Source: Neorhizobium galegae
GTDB lineage: Bacteria; Pseudomonadota; Alphaproteobacteria; Rhizobiales; Rhizobiaceae
Assembly: GCF_021391675.1 (NCBI RefSeq)
Contig: NZ_CP090095.1
Coordinates: forward strand, 1,245,501 to 1,309,500
Length of the DNA: 64,000 bases
Direction of reading: 5' to 3'
Under the pieces are notes generated by a model that was not told the origin of the DNA, ran no database searches, and saw only the letters and a program-made list of their open reading frames with translations. Below are positions 25,168 through 33,726 of the stretch, one piece after another (the stretch's first letter is position 1; every line of letters begins with the position of its first letter). The translations under genes and the position numbers were made by a program.

Positions 25168-26850
25168 TTGTTGCTGACCGCAAGTCGCGAGGTTTTCAGC
25201 TTTGATGATTTTCGAACGCCGGTTCAGGTGTACGGCGTGCACTCCTCTCGGTCAAAATCGAAAGATGCCGAGTTCGTCTCAATCATTCGTCCAGAGCATC
25301 AAGCGATCTACCTTGCCCCTTCGCTAAGCGCCTTCCCAAACGCTCTCGTCCTCGCTGCTGATCAGACCGTTTATGTCGCTCCGCCGAACGGTCGGCATTT
25401 CAGGGCGGCGCGTAGGGTTTGTGGGGGCAAAGACGTCTCGATCGACGTCGCGAACGAGATTTCCAGACAGGAAGCCGAGATCGTGACCGGTCTCGCCGCA
25501 CGAAATTCGTTGTCAACTTTCGACCTCTCGCTTCTTGAGAGGCCAGCAGCGGCGGCGCTTCCTGACCGAGGACCGAAGCTTTCCGATCTTCCGGGTTATC
25601 GCCCCGCGCGCGCGTGGGCGGCAGACCTTGGACAGGACATAGAGGATTGGCGCGATGGAGGGCTAGACTGGTCGGCCGTCGACAAGGGTTTCCTTCTTGC
25701 CGGACCTCCAGGCACGGGCAAGACACTCTTCGCCACCGCACTGGCGAACGAGCTGGGATTTGATCTCATTTCGACCAGCGTAGGCGACTGGCAGGGGAAG
25801 AAGGACGGCCACCTCGGGAACCTGTTGCGCGCAATGTCCGAATCCTTCGCCGACGCCGGTTCGCGCAAGGGTGCGGTTCTCTTCGTCGACGAACTGGACT
25901 CACTTGGCGACCGGAGCAGGATGAGAGAGGACCACGCCTACTACGAGGGCAATGTGATCAACCGGTTTCTCGAGTTGGTCACGCAACTCTTCCAGCAAGA
26001 AGGCGCGATCCTCATCGGAGCAACCAACCATCCACAGCTTATCGATCCGGCTGTCTTACGGTCCGGCCGACTGGAAACGCACGTCTATCTTGATCTTCCG
26101 GATGACGTCGAGCGGTCGGAGATACTCTCGTATCATCTCGATCGTATCCTTTCGCCGCAGGACCTCCGACTACTTACGGACAAACTCACGCTCGCGACCG
26201 CGTCCGATCTCGAAAAGCTTGCCCGCAAGGCGAAGAGAACTGCGAGAGCTCGCAAGGGGTCGATCACCACCGGCGATGTCCAGGCGTCGCTGCCCGCGCA
26301 GCTTCCGCTTCCCGAGTCTGTGCTTCATCGGATTTGTGTGCACGAGATGGGGCACGCCCTCATGGTGATGTCGTCCGGAGTGGCCGATGTCATCGATATC
26401 CGGGTTGAATCCCATATGGTCGAAGGCACCCCCATCCAAGATGGAGGGCGTGTGCGGTATGAGATGCATAATGCAGCACTTCCGACGGAAAAGGATTTGC
26501 TGGCAAAAATAAGAATTTTCCTCGGGGGAACTGCTGCCGAGGACGTCGTGTTCGGCGTCAGGTCTATCGGCGCCGGCGGCAGCGAAGGAAGCGACCTCGA
26601 CCAGGCAACGAGACTCGCCTACCGGTTCGTCGGGAGCTACGGGTTGGGCAAGTCGCTGCGGTATCAGGTGGACGCCTCCAAAGTTGACAATCGGTTTGTG
26701 CCGTCCGCGGAACTTCGACAGGAGGTCGACGCAATCCTTGCACGCGAATATCGCGCCGCGAAGGAACTAATGGCGAAGGAGAAGGCCCGGCTTCTGCGAT
26801 TGTCGGCAGAACTCGTCGTCGACCGCAAGATGCGGATCGAGAAATCGTAG
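25168..26850 (+). CDS. Soluble FtsH-like AAA+ ATPase with M41 zinc peptidase domain
   Basis: This ATP-dependent protease of at least 560 aa has an N-terminal domain (1-140) and an AAA+ module. The module shows Walker A GPPGTGKT at 179-186, Walker B VDELDS at 240-245, sensor/arginine-finger segment GATNHPQLIDPAVLRSGR and lid helices. The peptidase domain carries the zinc site HEMGH at 392-396, with Asp 476 as likely third ligand. No membrane helix is visible, unlike FtsH. The only start is TTG; the first ATG is near residue 222. The frame is open back to a TGA at 25138 and beyond it to 24985, so the gene may be a nonsense-split allele. Confidence 0.82.
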   Translation: MLLTASREVFSFDDFRTPVQVYGVHSSRSKSKDAEFVSIIRPEHQAIYLAPSLSAFPNALVLAADQTVYVAPPNGRHFRAARRVCGGKDVSIDVANEISRQEAEIVTGLAARNSLSTFDLSLLERPAAAALPDRGPKLSDLPGYRPARAWAADLGQDIEDWRDGGLDWSAVDKGFLLAGPPGTGKTLFATALANELGFDLISTSVGDWQGKKDGHLGNLLRAMSESFADAGSRKGAVLFVDELDSLGDRSRMREDHAYYEGNVINRFLELVTQLFQQEGAILIGATNHPQLIDPAVLRSGRLETHVYLDLPDDVERSEILSYHLDRILSPQDLRLLTDKLTLATASDLEKLARKAKRTARARKGSITTGDVQASLPAQLPLPESVLHRICVHEMGHALMVMSSGVADVIDIRVESHMVEGTPIQDGGRVRYEMHNAALPTEKDLLAKIRIFLGGTAAEDVVFGVRSIGAGGSEGSDLDQATRLAYRFVGSYGLGKSLRYQVDASKVDNRFVPSAELRQEVDAILAREYRAAKELMAKEKARLLRLSAELVVDRKMRIEKS

Positions 26851-26944
26851 CCGTGCGGCGCATAGCAATGGCGATATCGCTCCACTCACCCAAGGATTCG
26901 ACGGTCATGCAATCCTTCTGCAGCCCGATCAAGGGACGACTTTC

Positions 26945-27418
26945 ATGATCCGAATTTCAGAAATTGCGGCTCGATATCCGCGTCTGTTCTTGAGCCATCT
27001 ACCGTTCGGCGTCGAATGTGGAGACGGCTGGGCGGACATTATCTACGCGTTCTTCGCAACCGTCGAGGAAGTGGTCGCGGCGGAGGGCGGGACGTTTCAT
27101 CTGCTTCAGATCAAGGAGAAGCTCGGAGCATTGAGAATCTATTTCCGAACGACTGAGATTCCCAACAGGGGCGTCGCGGCGATAGATCGGGCCTATGGAT
27201 TGGCCGAGGCTCGTTCATTTCACATTTGCGAGCATTGTGGTCGCCGGGGTTGTCTCACGTATAATGGGATGATGTATGCCACGCGGTGCGGTGAACATGC
27301 TGAAGAACTGGAATCCCAGCCAGTGCTTCCGACACCACGTATTACCATCGTGACTGCGGCAAGGGCCGTGCTTTACGATCCCGACGCCGATCCGTTCGTC
27401 GCCATGCGATCAATTTGA
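26945..27418 (+). CDS. Conserved hypothetical protein with zinc-ribbon-like Cys cluster
   Basis: This 157-aa protein has a segment FGVECGDGWADIIYAFFATV, then LLQIKEKLGALRIYFR, and a Cys cluster CEHCGRRG...TRCGEH near residues 98-120. The same layout (GDGW..I....L, VKEK.G.LR.Y, CE.CG) occurs in a widespread uncharacterised family, some members of which may be immunity-like proteins; this is recollection. Downstream of the AAA+ gene in the same direction. No function is assigned. Confidence 0.6.
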   Translation: MIRISEIAARYPRLFLSHLPFGVECGDGWADIIYAFFATVEEVVAAEGGTFHLLQIKEKLGALRIYFRTTEIPNRGVAAIDRAYGLAEARSFHICEHCGRRGCLTYNGMMYATRCGEHAEELESQPVLPTPRITIVTAARAVLYDPDADPFVAMRSI

Positions 27419-27677
27419 TTGAGCGGCAACGGGAGATGATGCGTAGGACGGTTGCAGTTTGCCGTGCCCAAGTCTGCAAAACGTTTTTGGTTCTTCAGCA
27501 TTCGCTGTTATAAAACCTTGAAGGTGAGCGAATATTTACGCTGCAACCAAGCGTCGTATTTGTTCGCACCCCTGCCACGCCAAGCGCGCGTTCGCGGGCT
27601 TCAGTAACCCAAGCAAAAGTGCAATCCTTAAGCGCGGGTATACAGGCAGCCGGAGCCCCTGACCATGAGAGGGTGAC

Positions 27678-27884
27678 ATGGCAGAGGAGACGTTCATGGT
27701 CAGGAAGTCAGTGGATCTAAGGAACGCGGAACAAAAGGAACGGCAGCGTTTGCTGCGGGAGAGGCAGAAGGCCGAGCGCCGACCGGGGTGCGATGATGTC
27801 GCCCGCGTCGCGCTGCACTGGCTCATCTCGAAGGCGGTCAACACTGGCGCGTGTATTCGGATTCGACCGATGTATGACGGATGA
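27678..27884 (+). CDS. Small basic hypothetical protein
   Basis: This 68-aa ORF has an N-terminal highly charged helix (NAEQKERQRLLRERQKAERR) and a second helix (VARVALHWLISKAV). The ATG follows GAGAGGGTGAC. Composition is protein-like, but coding is unproven. The flanking 27419-27677 shows nothing convincing. Confidence 0.4.
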   Translation: MAEETFMVRKSVDLRNAEQKERQRLLRERQKAERRPGCDDVARVALHWLISKAVNTGACIRIRPMYDG

Positions 27885-28457
27885 CATGAAGAACTGCATC
27901 GGATCGGCCCATCCTGTCGCACACGCCCTTGGCCACCGGCTGTCGCTGTGTCCGCCCTGGTTTACCAGTTGAAACCATCTCGGTTGGTGGTGGTGCGATT
28001 CCTATGTCCGGGTAATCGGTAACGGTGGCGGCACGTCTGCTGTCGATCGTCGTCGCGCGCCTCGCCCCTGATGGCCCCTTTGTTATCGGAATGACGACAT
28101 CATCGAGCGTCGATGGGGACCGTGCATTGCGGCCGGTGACACCTACATCGACCCGGTACGCTCAAGTCACGGATATATTCAAGGCGCTCGACTCGAGGGC
28201 ACGGCGATCGGGTTTCCTCTCTCTTCGTTATGCGGTTATGCGCGCTTACTGTTCGAGAGAAAATAGCACCGGCACGTGGGAAGAAGGTTAAGACGTCGTT
28301 GTACGTGCTAGAATAGAGGGGTTCTAGTAGACGTTCACTAGCGGCTCTGTGGAGGGAATATTACGGTAAACTAATCTGTTGACTTTTTTCGGTTGTCATA
28401 GAATGATGAATGCGCGCATTTGTTGATTTTCATATTTTTTTATATGGGAGAAGTCCG
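27885..28457. other. AT-rich intergenic region ahead of the RiPP locus
   Basis: No credible gene was seen; a short ORF at 28025-28291 lacks a ribosome site and protein-like composition. GC falls sharply from about 28290 onward, marking the start of the RiPP segment. TTGACT (28379-28384) and TAGAAT (28399-28404) are promoter-like but only 14 nt apart. GGGAGAAG at 28446-28453 is the ribosome site of the precursor gene. Confidence 0.5.
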
Positions 28458-28664
28458 ATGAATGATGATGACGTTACAAGACAACTTAACGCACTTCGCG
28501 ATGGTATTGCCCCACATATAACTCCTGAGATGCTTTCTGGGCTAGAAAATCTAACTGTGAGAGAGGTTAGAAAGTTTGCTACAGAGCCTGGTGAGGCGAG
28601 TTCTCAAGGAGAGAAGCCCGCGAGCATCGTTACTGTTGTAATTTTAGTTTTCGCTGCGACATAA
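28458..28664 (+). CDS. Putative RiPP precursor peptide
   Basis: This 68-aa peptide follows a strong GGGAGAAG site. Residues 1-48 form a charged leader (MNDDDVTRQLNALRDGIAPH at the start, then LTVREVRKFATEP). The C-terminal 15 residues, PASIVTVVILVFAAT, are hydrophobic and beta-branched with Ser 56, Thr 59 and Thr 68. There is no Cys. Its TAA stop abuts the ATG of the radical SAM gene. Position, size and the downstream LanB and B12-rSAM enzymes argue for a precursor; no known leader family is recognised. The cleavage site is not evident (no GG motif). Confidence 0.65.
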   Translation: MNDDDVTRQLNALRDGIAPHITPEMLSGLENLTVREVRKFATEPGEASSQGEKPASIVTVVILVFAAT

Positions 28665-30650
28665 ATGCCTGCGAAGTTGGACAAATGGCCCAGACCTTTT
28701 GCGGTAAGTGACAACGGCAATTGTAAAGTATTGCTTGTGGTAATGCCTTGGTCACCCCCGCAATTTCCAGCGCTCGGAGTTACGCTCTTGCAGAGTATAC
28801 TCAGACGCGATGGTATCGAATGTGATCAGCTTTTTGCAAATGTTATCTTTTCAAAGTTTCTCGAAGATGACATTAACATCGAGCGCCAGCTAACCCGATT
28901 GCCGGTTAGCGAGATCGCGTTCACCCCGTTTTATTTTGATACCGAGATTGAAGTGGCGGCAAAGCTGCTGCAAGATTATATTGCCCCATTTGCGGTCGAT
29001 CCCTCTTTGTACCCACTGGATCGTTTCACCAAGGTTGTCTCTGCGGCTGGCGACTTGCTTGACTATCTTGCTAGCAATGTCGACTGGCAAGCCTACGACG
29101 TAATTGGCTTTTCCGTCATGATGCAGCAGACGGTGCCGTCACTCGCACTTGCAAAGCGCATAAAAGCGATAAGCCCGAACAGCTCAATAGTGTTTGGTGG
29201 TCCCAATACATCCAGCCCGATGGGTGAGGAAATTCTACGATCGTTCGGAGGTGTCGTTGATTATATTGCCGAAGGAGAGGTAGATGGAACAATCACGCAA
29301 CTTGTCCGACACATAAGAACGAAAGGGGTGGGCGAAAAGCTCCCTCCTGGTATCTGGTATCGTGACGACGATGGAAAGGTAGTGAGTTCCGGAAGTCCGA
29401 CGCCATTTCACTCACTTGACTCGTTGCCGATGCCCAATTTCGACCCCTTCTTTGACCAACTCTCTCTATTCGACGTGCAACATATCGCGCCGTTCATTCC
29501 GTTTGAGACATCACGTGGCTGCTGGTGGGGAGCTAAACATCACTGCACTTTTTGTGGTATTGGTGATGACATCATGCGATTTAGGTCAAAATCGGACGAA
29601 CGCGTTCTTGAAGAAATCCGATATTTGACGTCACGGCACACACTGCCTGACATGTTTGCTGTCGATAGTATTATTAACTATAGGTTCTATCAAACTCTAT
29701 TGCCTGCACTTGCGGCCGATCGCGAGCGTGACGAGAGTGATATAGCGTTTTTTTTCGAATGCAAATCAAACATCCGAAGAGAACACGCCGTCATCTTTCG
29801 AAAAGGCGGCGTCCGTGAAGTACAGCCTGGGATCGAAAGCTTTAGCGATCACATACTAGAGTTAATGGACAAGGGAACGACGGCTGCGAGGCAATTGCAG
29901 TGCCTGAAAGTTCTCGCTGAGCAGCACATTTCTGTTGCATGGAACATTATTTATGCAAACCCTGGGGAGACTGTCGAGGATTACCAGGAAATAATGGATG
30001 CGATCCCGTATATGCATCACATCCCTCCGCTGCACGCGGGCGGATACATCCCGATGCAGGTCAATAGGTACGCGCCATATCACGAACGTCCTGAGAGTTA
30101 TGGGGTCACGAATATCACCCCTAGGCCGTATTACAAACAGTTGTTTCCAGACCCGACTGTTGATCTTGATAAGATCGCGTTTTATTTCGACTACGAACTT
30201 GAGGGAGGGTGGTCAGAGGAGTTACTTCTTGCGCATCGCCGCCTGCGGGACGCTTTGGATGATTGGCGAAGTGTCTTTATTCCGGAATCGCTAGTTCAGA
30301 AGCGGGGTCCCGGTTTCACTGTGATTACTGACAAGCGCGTCCTGAGCTTGAATTGCGGAATGCCGGACAAGGTTGAATTATTGGGAATAGAGCATGAAGT
30401 ATTCGCCGCCTGTGATGAACTAACAACGGTAGACGAACTTGTTAGTAATCTTAGCCCGCTTTTCGATGATGCGTTGATCCGGATAACGCTGTCAGACTTG
30501 GTAGCGAAGCGATTTATCTACCGCTCGAAATCAGGACAATTGGTCAATACGCCTCTGCGATTCGAGGGCGACGGCAGTAGTATGAGGACACTGCAAAAGA
30601 AAAATCGTTCCGTGTTCGCCAAAACAGTAATGGTGGAAGCGAGCGTCTAA
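28665..30650 (+). CDS. B12-binding radical SAM enzyme, RiPP maturation C-methyltransferase type
   Basis: This 661-aa protein has an N-terminal cobalamin-binding-like domain (about 20-230, with VMPWSPPQFPALGVTLLQ and SIVFGGPNTSSPMG). The radical SAM core carries Cys 286, 294 and 297 as CX7CX2C. This spacing is characteristic of the RiPP maturation radical SAM 1 family, which includes peptide C-methyltransferases of the PoyB/PoyC type. The core continues through QPGIESFSDHIL and AWNIIYANPGETVEDYQEI. The last 100 or so residues form a separate domain (RGPGFTVITDKR...) that recurs in the next protein. It probably methylates unactivated carbons of the precursor. It overlaps the next gene by one base (TAATG). 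Confidence 0.85.
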   Translation: MPAKLDKWPRPFAVSDNGNCKVLLVVMPWSPPQFPALGVTLLQSILRRDGIECDQLFANVIFSKFLEDDINIERQLTRLPVSEIAFTPFYFDTEIEVAAKLLQDYIAPFAVDPSLYPLDRFTKVVSAAGDLLDYLASNVDWQAYDVIGFSVMMQQTVPSLALAKRIKAISPNSSIVFGGPNTSSPMGEEILRSFGGVVDYIAEGEVDGTITQLVRHIRTKGVGEKLPPGIWYRDDDGKVVSSGSPTPFHSLDSLPMPNFDPFFDQLSLFDVQHIAPFIPFETSRGCWWGAKHHCTFCGIGDDIMRFRSKSDERVLEEIRYLTSRHTLPDMFAVDSIINYRFYQTLLPALAADRERDESDIAFFFECKSNIRREHAVIFRKGGVREVQPGIESFSDHILELMDKGTTAARQLQCLKVLAEQHISVAWNIIYANPGETVEDYQEIMDAIPYMHHIPPLHAGGYIPMQVNRYAPYHERPESYGVTNITPRPYYKQLFPDPTVDLDKIAFYFDYELEGGWSEELLLAHRRLRDALDDWRSVFIPESLVQKRGPGFTVITDKRVLSLNCGMPDKVELLGIEHEVFAACDELTTVDELVSNLSPLFDDALIRITLSDLVAKRFIYRSKSGQLVNTPLRFEGDGSSMRTLQKKNRSVFAKTVMVEASV

Positions 30651-31411
30651 TGGTCGTATCAATCAGTCCATTTGATTTTTATTTACAACGTGCGGCTGAC
30701 GATCAGTCGTTGAGTGTTGACTTGGGATTGATAGACCTGTCTGTCCCGGAAACGCTTGACCTTATGTCCAATTTCAGGACGGCTAGATCCCGTCAATCGT
30801 TGGCTTTTTCGATTAGGTGCCAACTTCGGCTGAGCGATGCCACGCGGTATAACCTCAAAGAGTTGTCAACAGCGGGCGTAACACAAGTAACGTTGTCCGA
30901 CCCAAACCAGTGGCGTCAGTTGCCCCATCGAGATGTGATGGTTTTGCGAGCGATAAGAGCAGCCAACGAATACGCGATCGAAGTGATTTGGTTATTGCGT
31001 GAATTCGCAGAAATTGCCGGTATCGACTCGAACTACGCCGCTCGCCTTTTTCATCTAAGTCCTCCAACTTACGACCCCAAAAATCCGTCGTTCAGTGTAT
31101 CTTGGCGAGAATCTCTTCTTCCTCGCTCCCTGACACATGCGCGAGGTCCCGGTTTTATTCGTATCTTTGATCAGCGAAATAACTCGCGTTTTGTTACGTT
31201 GGCCGGGCTGCAGTACCGTCTGTGGCAGTTGGCAGAGGGCGGAATTTCACTCGATCAAATACTGGAAGTAGGCGGCGGCGGGCGTTCGACCATCGCAAGA
31301 TTTTTTACGGCACTGGAAGCACAGGAACTTGTATATATTTCGGATGGATTTGTGGTTCCACTGTCTCTTCGCCGCAGCTTGTCAGAGAGTTGGACCTCAG
31401 GCCTACAGTGA
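30650..31411 (+). CDS. RiPP-locus accessory protein sharing a C-terminal domain with the rSAM enzyme
   Basis: This 253-aa protein has no catalytic motif. The N-terminal half (1-150) is unrecognised. The C-terminal 100 residues align by eye with the end of the radical SAM enzyme: SLTHARGPGFIRIFDQR against SLVQKRGPGFTVITDKR, followed by comparable helices (GLQYRLWQLAEGGISLDQIL). The shared part may bind the leader or partner enzymes. It resembles the DUF5825-type neighbours of RiPP rSAM genes, but I cannot confirm this. It is coupled on both sides (TAATG and GTGA). Confidence 0.7.
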   Translation: MVVSISPFDFYLQRAADDQSLSVDLGLIDLSVPETLDLMSNFRTARSRQSLAFSIRCQLRLSDATRYNLKELSTAGVTQVTLSDPNQWRQLPHRDVMVLRAIRAANEYAIEVIWLLREFAEIAGIDSNYAARLFHLSPPTYDPKNPSFSVSWRESLLPRSLTHARGPGFIRIFDQRNNSRFVTLAGLQYRLWQLAEGGISLDQILEVGGGGRSTIARFFTALEAQELVYISDGFVVPLSLRRSLSESWTSGLQ

Positions 31412-33726
31412 GAAACAAAGCTACGGTCGTACTTGCACCCTATTTTATTCAGAGGCGGGCGATCATAAGAGGATCGTCGTTTGAGAGCATATTTGAAACT
31501 GAGTTTCATAGCGAGCTCATTAAACTCTCAGGACTCGAGCACAGAATCACCGATGCCGCTGCAGGGCTTGCCGACGCAATATTCAAACGTGTAAGAGGTG
31601 AACAAGATACCGACCTCCGTCGACGCTTGCTGGCTGCGAAAAGAGGTATCCACAACCACGCTGCGGTCAGCATTGAATCTCTCGACATCGAAACAACCTT
31701 ATCGTCCGGGATGCGTTCTTGGAACATGCTGCTGGAAACGCGCGATGCACTCCACGCTGAGGTCGCTGCCTTATATTCTGCCTGCATTGCCAGCGTAGGC
31801 TACCGAGCCTATGAACTGAGCAAATCCTTCCCGCTTCAGCGGTCGTTGAGAGTTTTGAACCCGCGGCTTGCGGATGCTAAAGTCTCGTCTCTTCTTGGAA
31901 AGAATGGGCTTTCCCGTATCGGCTTATCACTCGTATCTTATGCTGTCAGAGGGCTGACGAAGGCTGACCCGTTTGCCGGGTTGGGTCACATAACAGTCGG
32001 AACGTTCCCAGACGTCCAGAGCATACACTCGCCAAGGCGGTGTGGCGCAACGCTAGACCAGTCGAGAGCAATCTGCTGCGAAGAGGGCCAAGCCAATGCT
32101 AATAACTCGTTGTGGATCGTAAACCCAACAATTGAGATCCAACCAGAGACTGGAGAAGCTCGATACTTTGACACTGAGTGGCATACCGGCGACGATGCTC
32201 TCAATACGATGTATCTGCCCGAAATATGGAGACTTCTCTTGCAATCCGTTCTGGCTCCCCTCGGCCCATCGGATTATCTAAAAATCAAGCGGCAAGTCGC
32301 TATGGTCCTTTCCCTCCAAGATAGTGATGCCGATTATTTGATAGCTCGGCTTGAGAAGCTGGGTCTTTTGATTCGGTGTGACGGTCACCTTCCTAATAGC
32401 TCCGCTTTTGAATACCAACACCTCGGAGCGATCCACGCAAATAATAGTTGTGCGAAAGGCGGAATGACAACTGAAAGAGACATAGTTCCTCCGCCCAGTG
32501 AATTTATGCCAATTTGCAACATATTACATCTTTTCAACTATCAAATGGCGTGGATCGATTCTGTCTCAGAGTTTTTTTTAAGCAGATGGGGTGAGAATGG
32601 CGAAACTGGGTTGCTTCAATTCTTCGAAGAGTTCTGGCAGCATTCAAAGATCAACAACGCTCTTCTGACTTTTGAGTCAGAGACGCATGGCTATAAGGAG
32701 ATGAAGCGCCAGAGAGGTGAACTCATATCAAAGCTGGCATCGATACTTGAAGTCGAATGTGGCCAAGAGGTCTCCGTCAGCGAATTGTTTCAAAACTACG
32801 CAGCCGAACGACCCGGTGCCGCCGTTATGCGAAGCTCCGCATTCTCGGGGCATATTCTGGATAGACGGTTCATTCTTGATCGCGTGCTGCCAGGGTATGG
32901 AGCGATGTTCGCAAGATGGAGTTCGGATGATCATGGGCCGAACTCTGCATCGGAGCTTTTACGATTACTACGCACCAATCTCGTCAACCAACAAGGGTCG
33001 AATGAATTTATCGAGCTTGTGGGCAGTTTTGGATTCGAGCCTCAGGTCAACCCGCGGGTGACCGCGCGACGCCTAATTCACCCTTCAGATCTTAAGCGAA
33101 CTGGGGCCGATCCCAATATTAAATTTGGCGACGTTCGTGTCGTGTTCGACGAACGCGAGCATCGGGTGTTTATGATGGATCGTCTGAGTGGAAAGTACTT
33201 GGTTCCGATCCCCATGGGTACTATTGGGCCACAGCATACTCCGCCGCTTTATCGTTTCCTATGCGCTATTGGAACTGCGTTTTGTCCCGAACTACCTCTA
33301 TTAGAACACCTCGAAGCTAGGATGCCGCCACTGGCCCACCAACAAGTGCGACGCTACCCCCGTCTGACCGTAGGCCCAATAGTCGTGATGCGGAGCAGTT
33401 CTTGTGTCGCCACAGTTGAGCTATGTAGCATCCTTCAACTCAACAACCCTGTATTGCGGGCGAAAGAGCTTTTGAAGTGGCTCGACGAGCGCAGATTACC
33501 GTCCCAATGTTTTGTTAGGAGCTTGCTCGCACACTCTGCACCGAATAGACGCACTGCCTCTGCCCACAAGCCGTTGTTTGTAAATTGGCAAAATCCAGCC
33601 TCAGTGGAACTGTTACGCAAGCACATTGGGAGGATGGGCGCAGAGATTTCGATTACCGAATCGCTCCCGACCCTAAGCAAAGAGAGCGAACCGGTCACCG
33701 AAACAATAGTCGAATTATTCTGGTGA
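31408..33726 (+). CDS. LanB-type lantibiotic dehydratase, glutamylation part
   Basis: This 772-aa protein is the size of the tRNA-Glu-dependent glutamylation unit of split dehydratases. It begins near APYFIQRRAIIRGSSFESI. The signature YAVRGLTKADPFAGLG at about 179-193 matches the conserved R..(T/F)K..PF...G block of LanB proteins. C-terminal sequence includes RLTVGPIVVMRSSS. It would activate precursor Ser/Thr by glutamylation. The GTG at 31408 overlaps the previous stop (GTGA); an ORF extension to 31222 lies inside the previous gene and is rejected. It is coupled to the elimination gene by another GTGA. Confidence 0.82.
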   Translation: MRNKATVVLAPYFIQRRAIIRGSSFESIFETEFHSELIKLSGLEHRITDAAAGLADAIFKRVRGEQDTDLRRRLLAAKRGIHNHAAVSIESLDIETTLSSGMRSWNMLLETRDALHAEVAALYSACIASVGYRAYELSKSFPLQRSLRVLNPRLADAKVSSLLGKNGLSRIGLSLVSYAVRGLTKADPFAGLGHITVGTFPDVQSIHSPRRCGATLDQSRAICCEEGQANANNSLWIVNPTIEIQPETGEARYFDTEWHTGDDALNTMYLPEIWRLLLQSVLAPLGPSDYLKIKRQVAMVLSLQDSDADYLIARLEKLGLLIRCDGHLPNSSAFEYQHLGAIHANNSCAKGGMTTERDIVPPPSEFMPICNILHLFNYQMAWIDSVSEFFLSRWGENGETGLLQFFEEFWQHSKINNALLTFESETHGYKEMKRQRGELISKLASILEVECGQEVSVSELFQNYAAERPGAAVMRSSAFSGHILDRRFILDRVLPGYGAMFARWSSDDHGPNSASELLRLLRTNLVNQQGSNEFIELVGSFGFEPQVNPRVTARRLIHPSDLKRTGADPNIKFGDVRVVFDEREHRVFMMDRLSGKYLVPIPMGTIGPQHTPPLYRFLCAIGTAFCPELPLLEHLEARMPPLAHQQVRRYPRLTVGPIVVMRSSSCVATVELCSILQLNNPVLRAKELLKWLDERRLPSQCFVRSLLAHSAPNRRTASAHKPLFVNWQNPASVELLRKHIGRMGAEISITESLPTLSKESEPVTETIVELFW

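Noticed and set aside
28025..28291. 88-aa ORF upstream of the RiPP precursor
   Set aside because: No ribosome site, composition not protein-like, and the region is probably intergenic.
28379..28404. TTGACT/TAGAAT pair as promoter of the RiPP operon
   Set aside because: The spacer is only 14 nt, too short for a standard promoter; kept as a note, not a feature.
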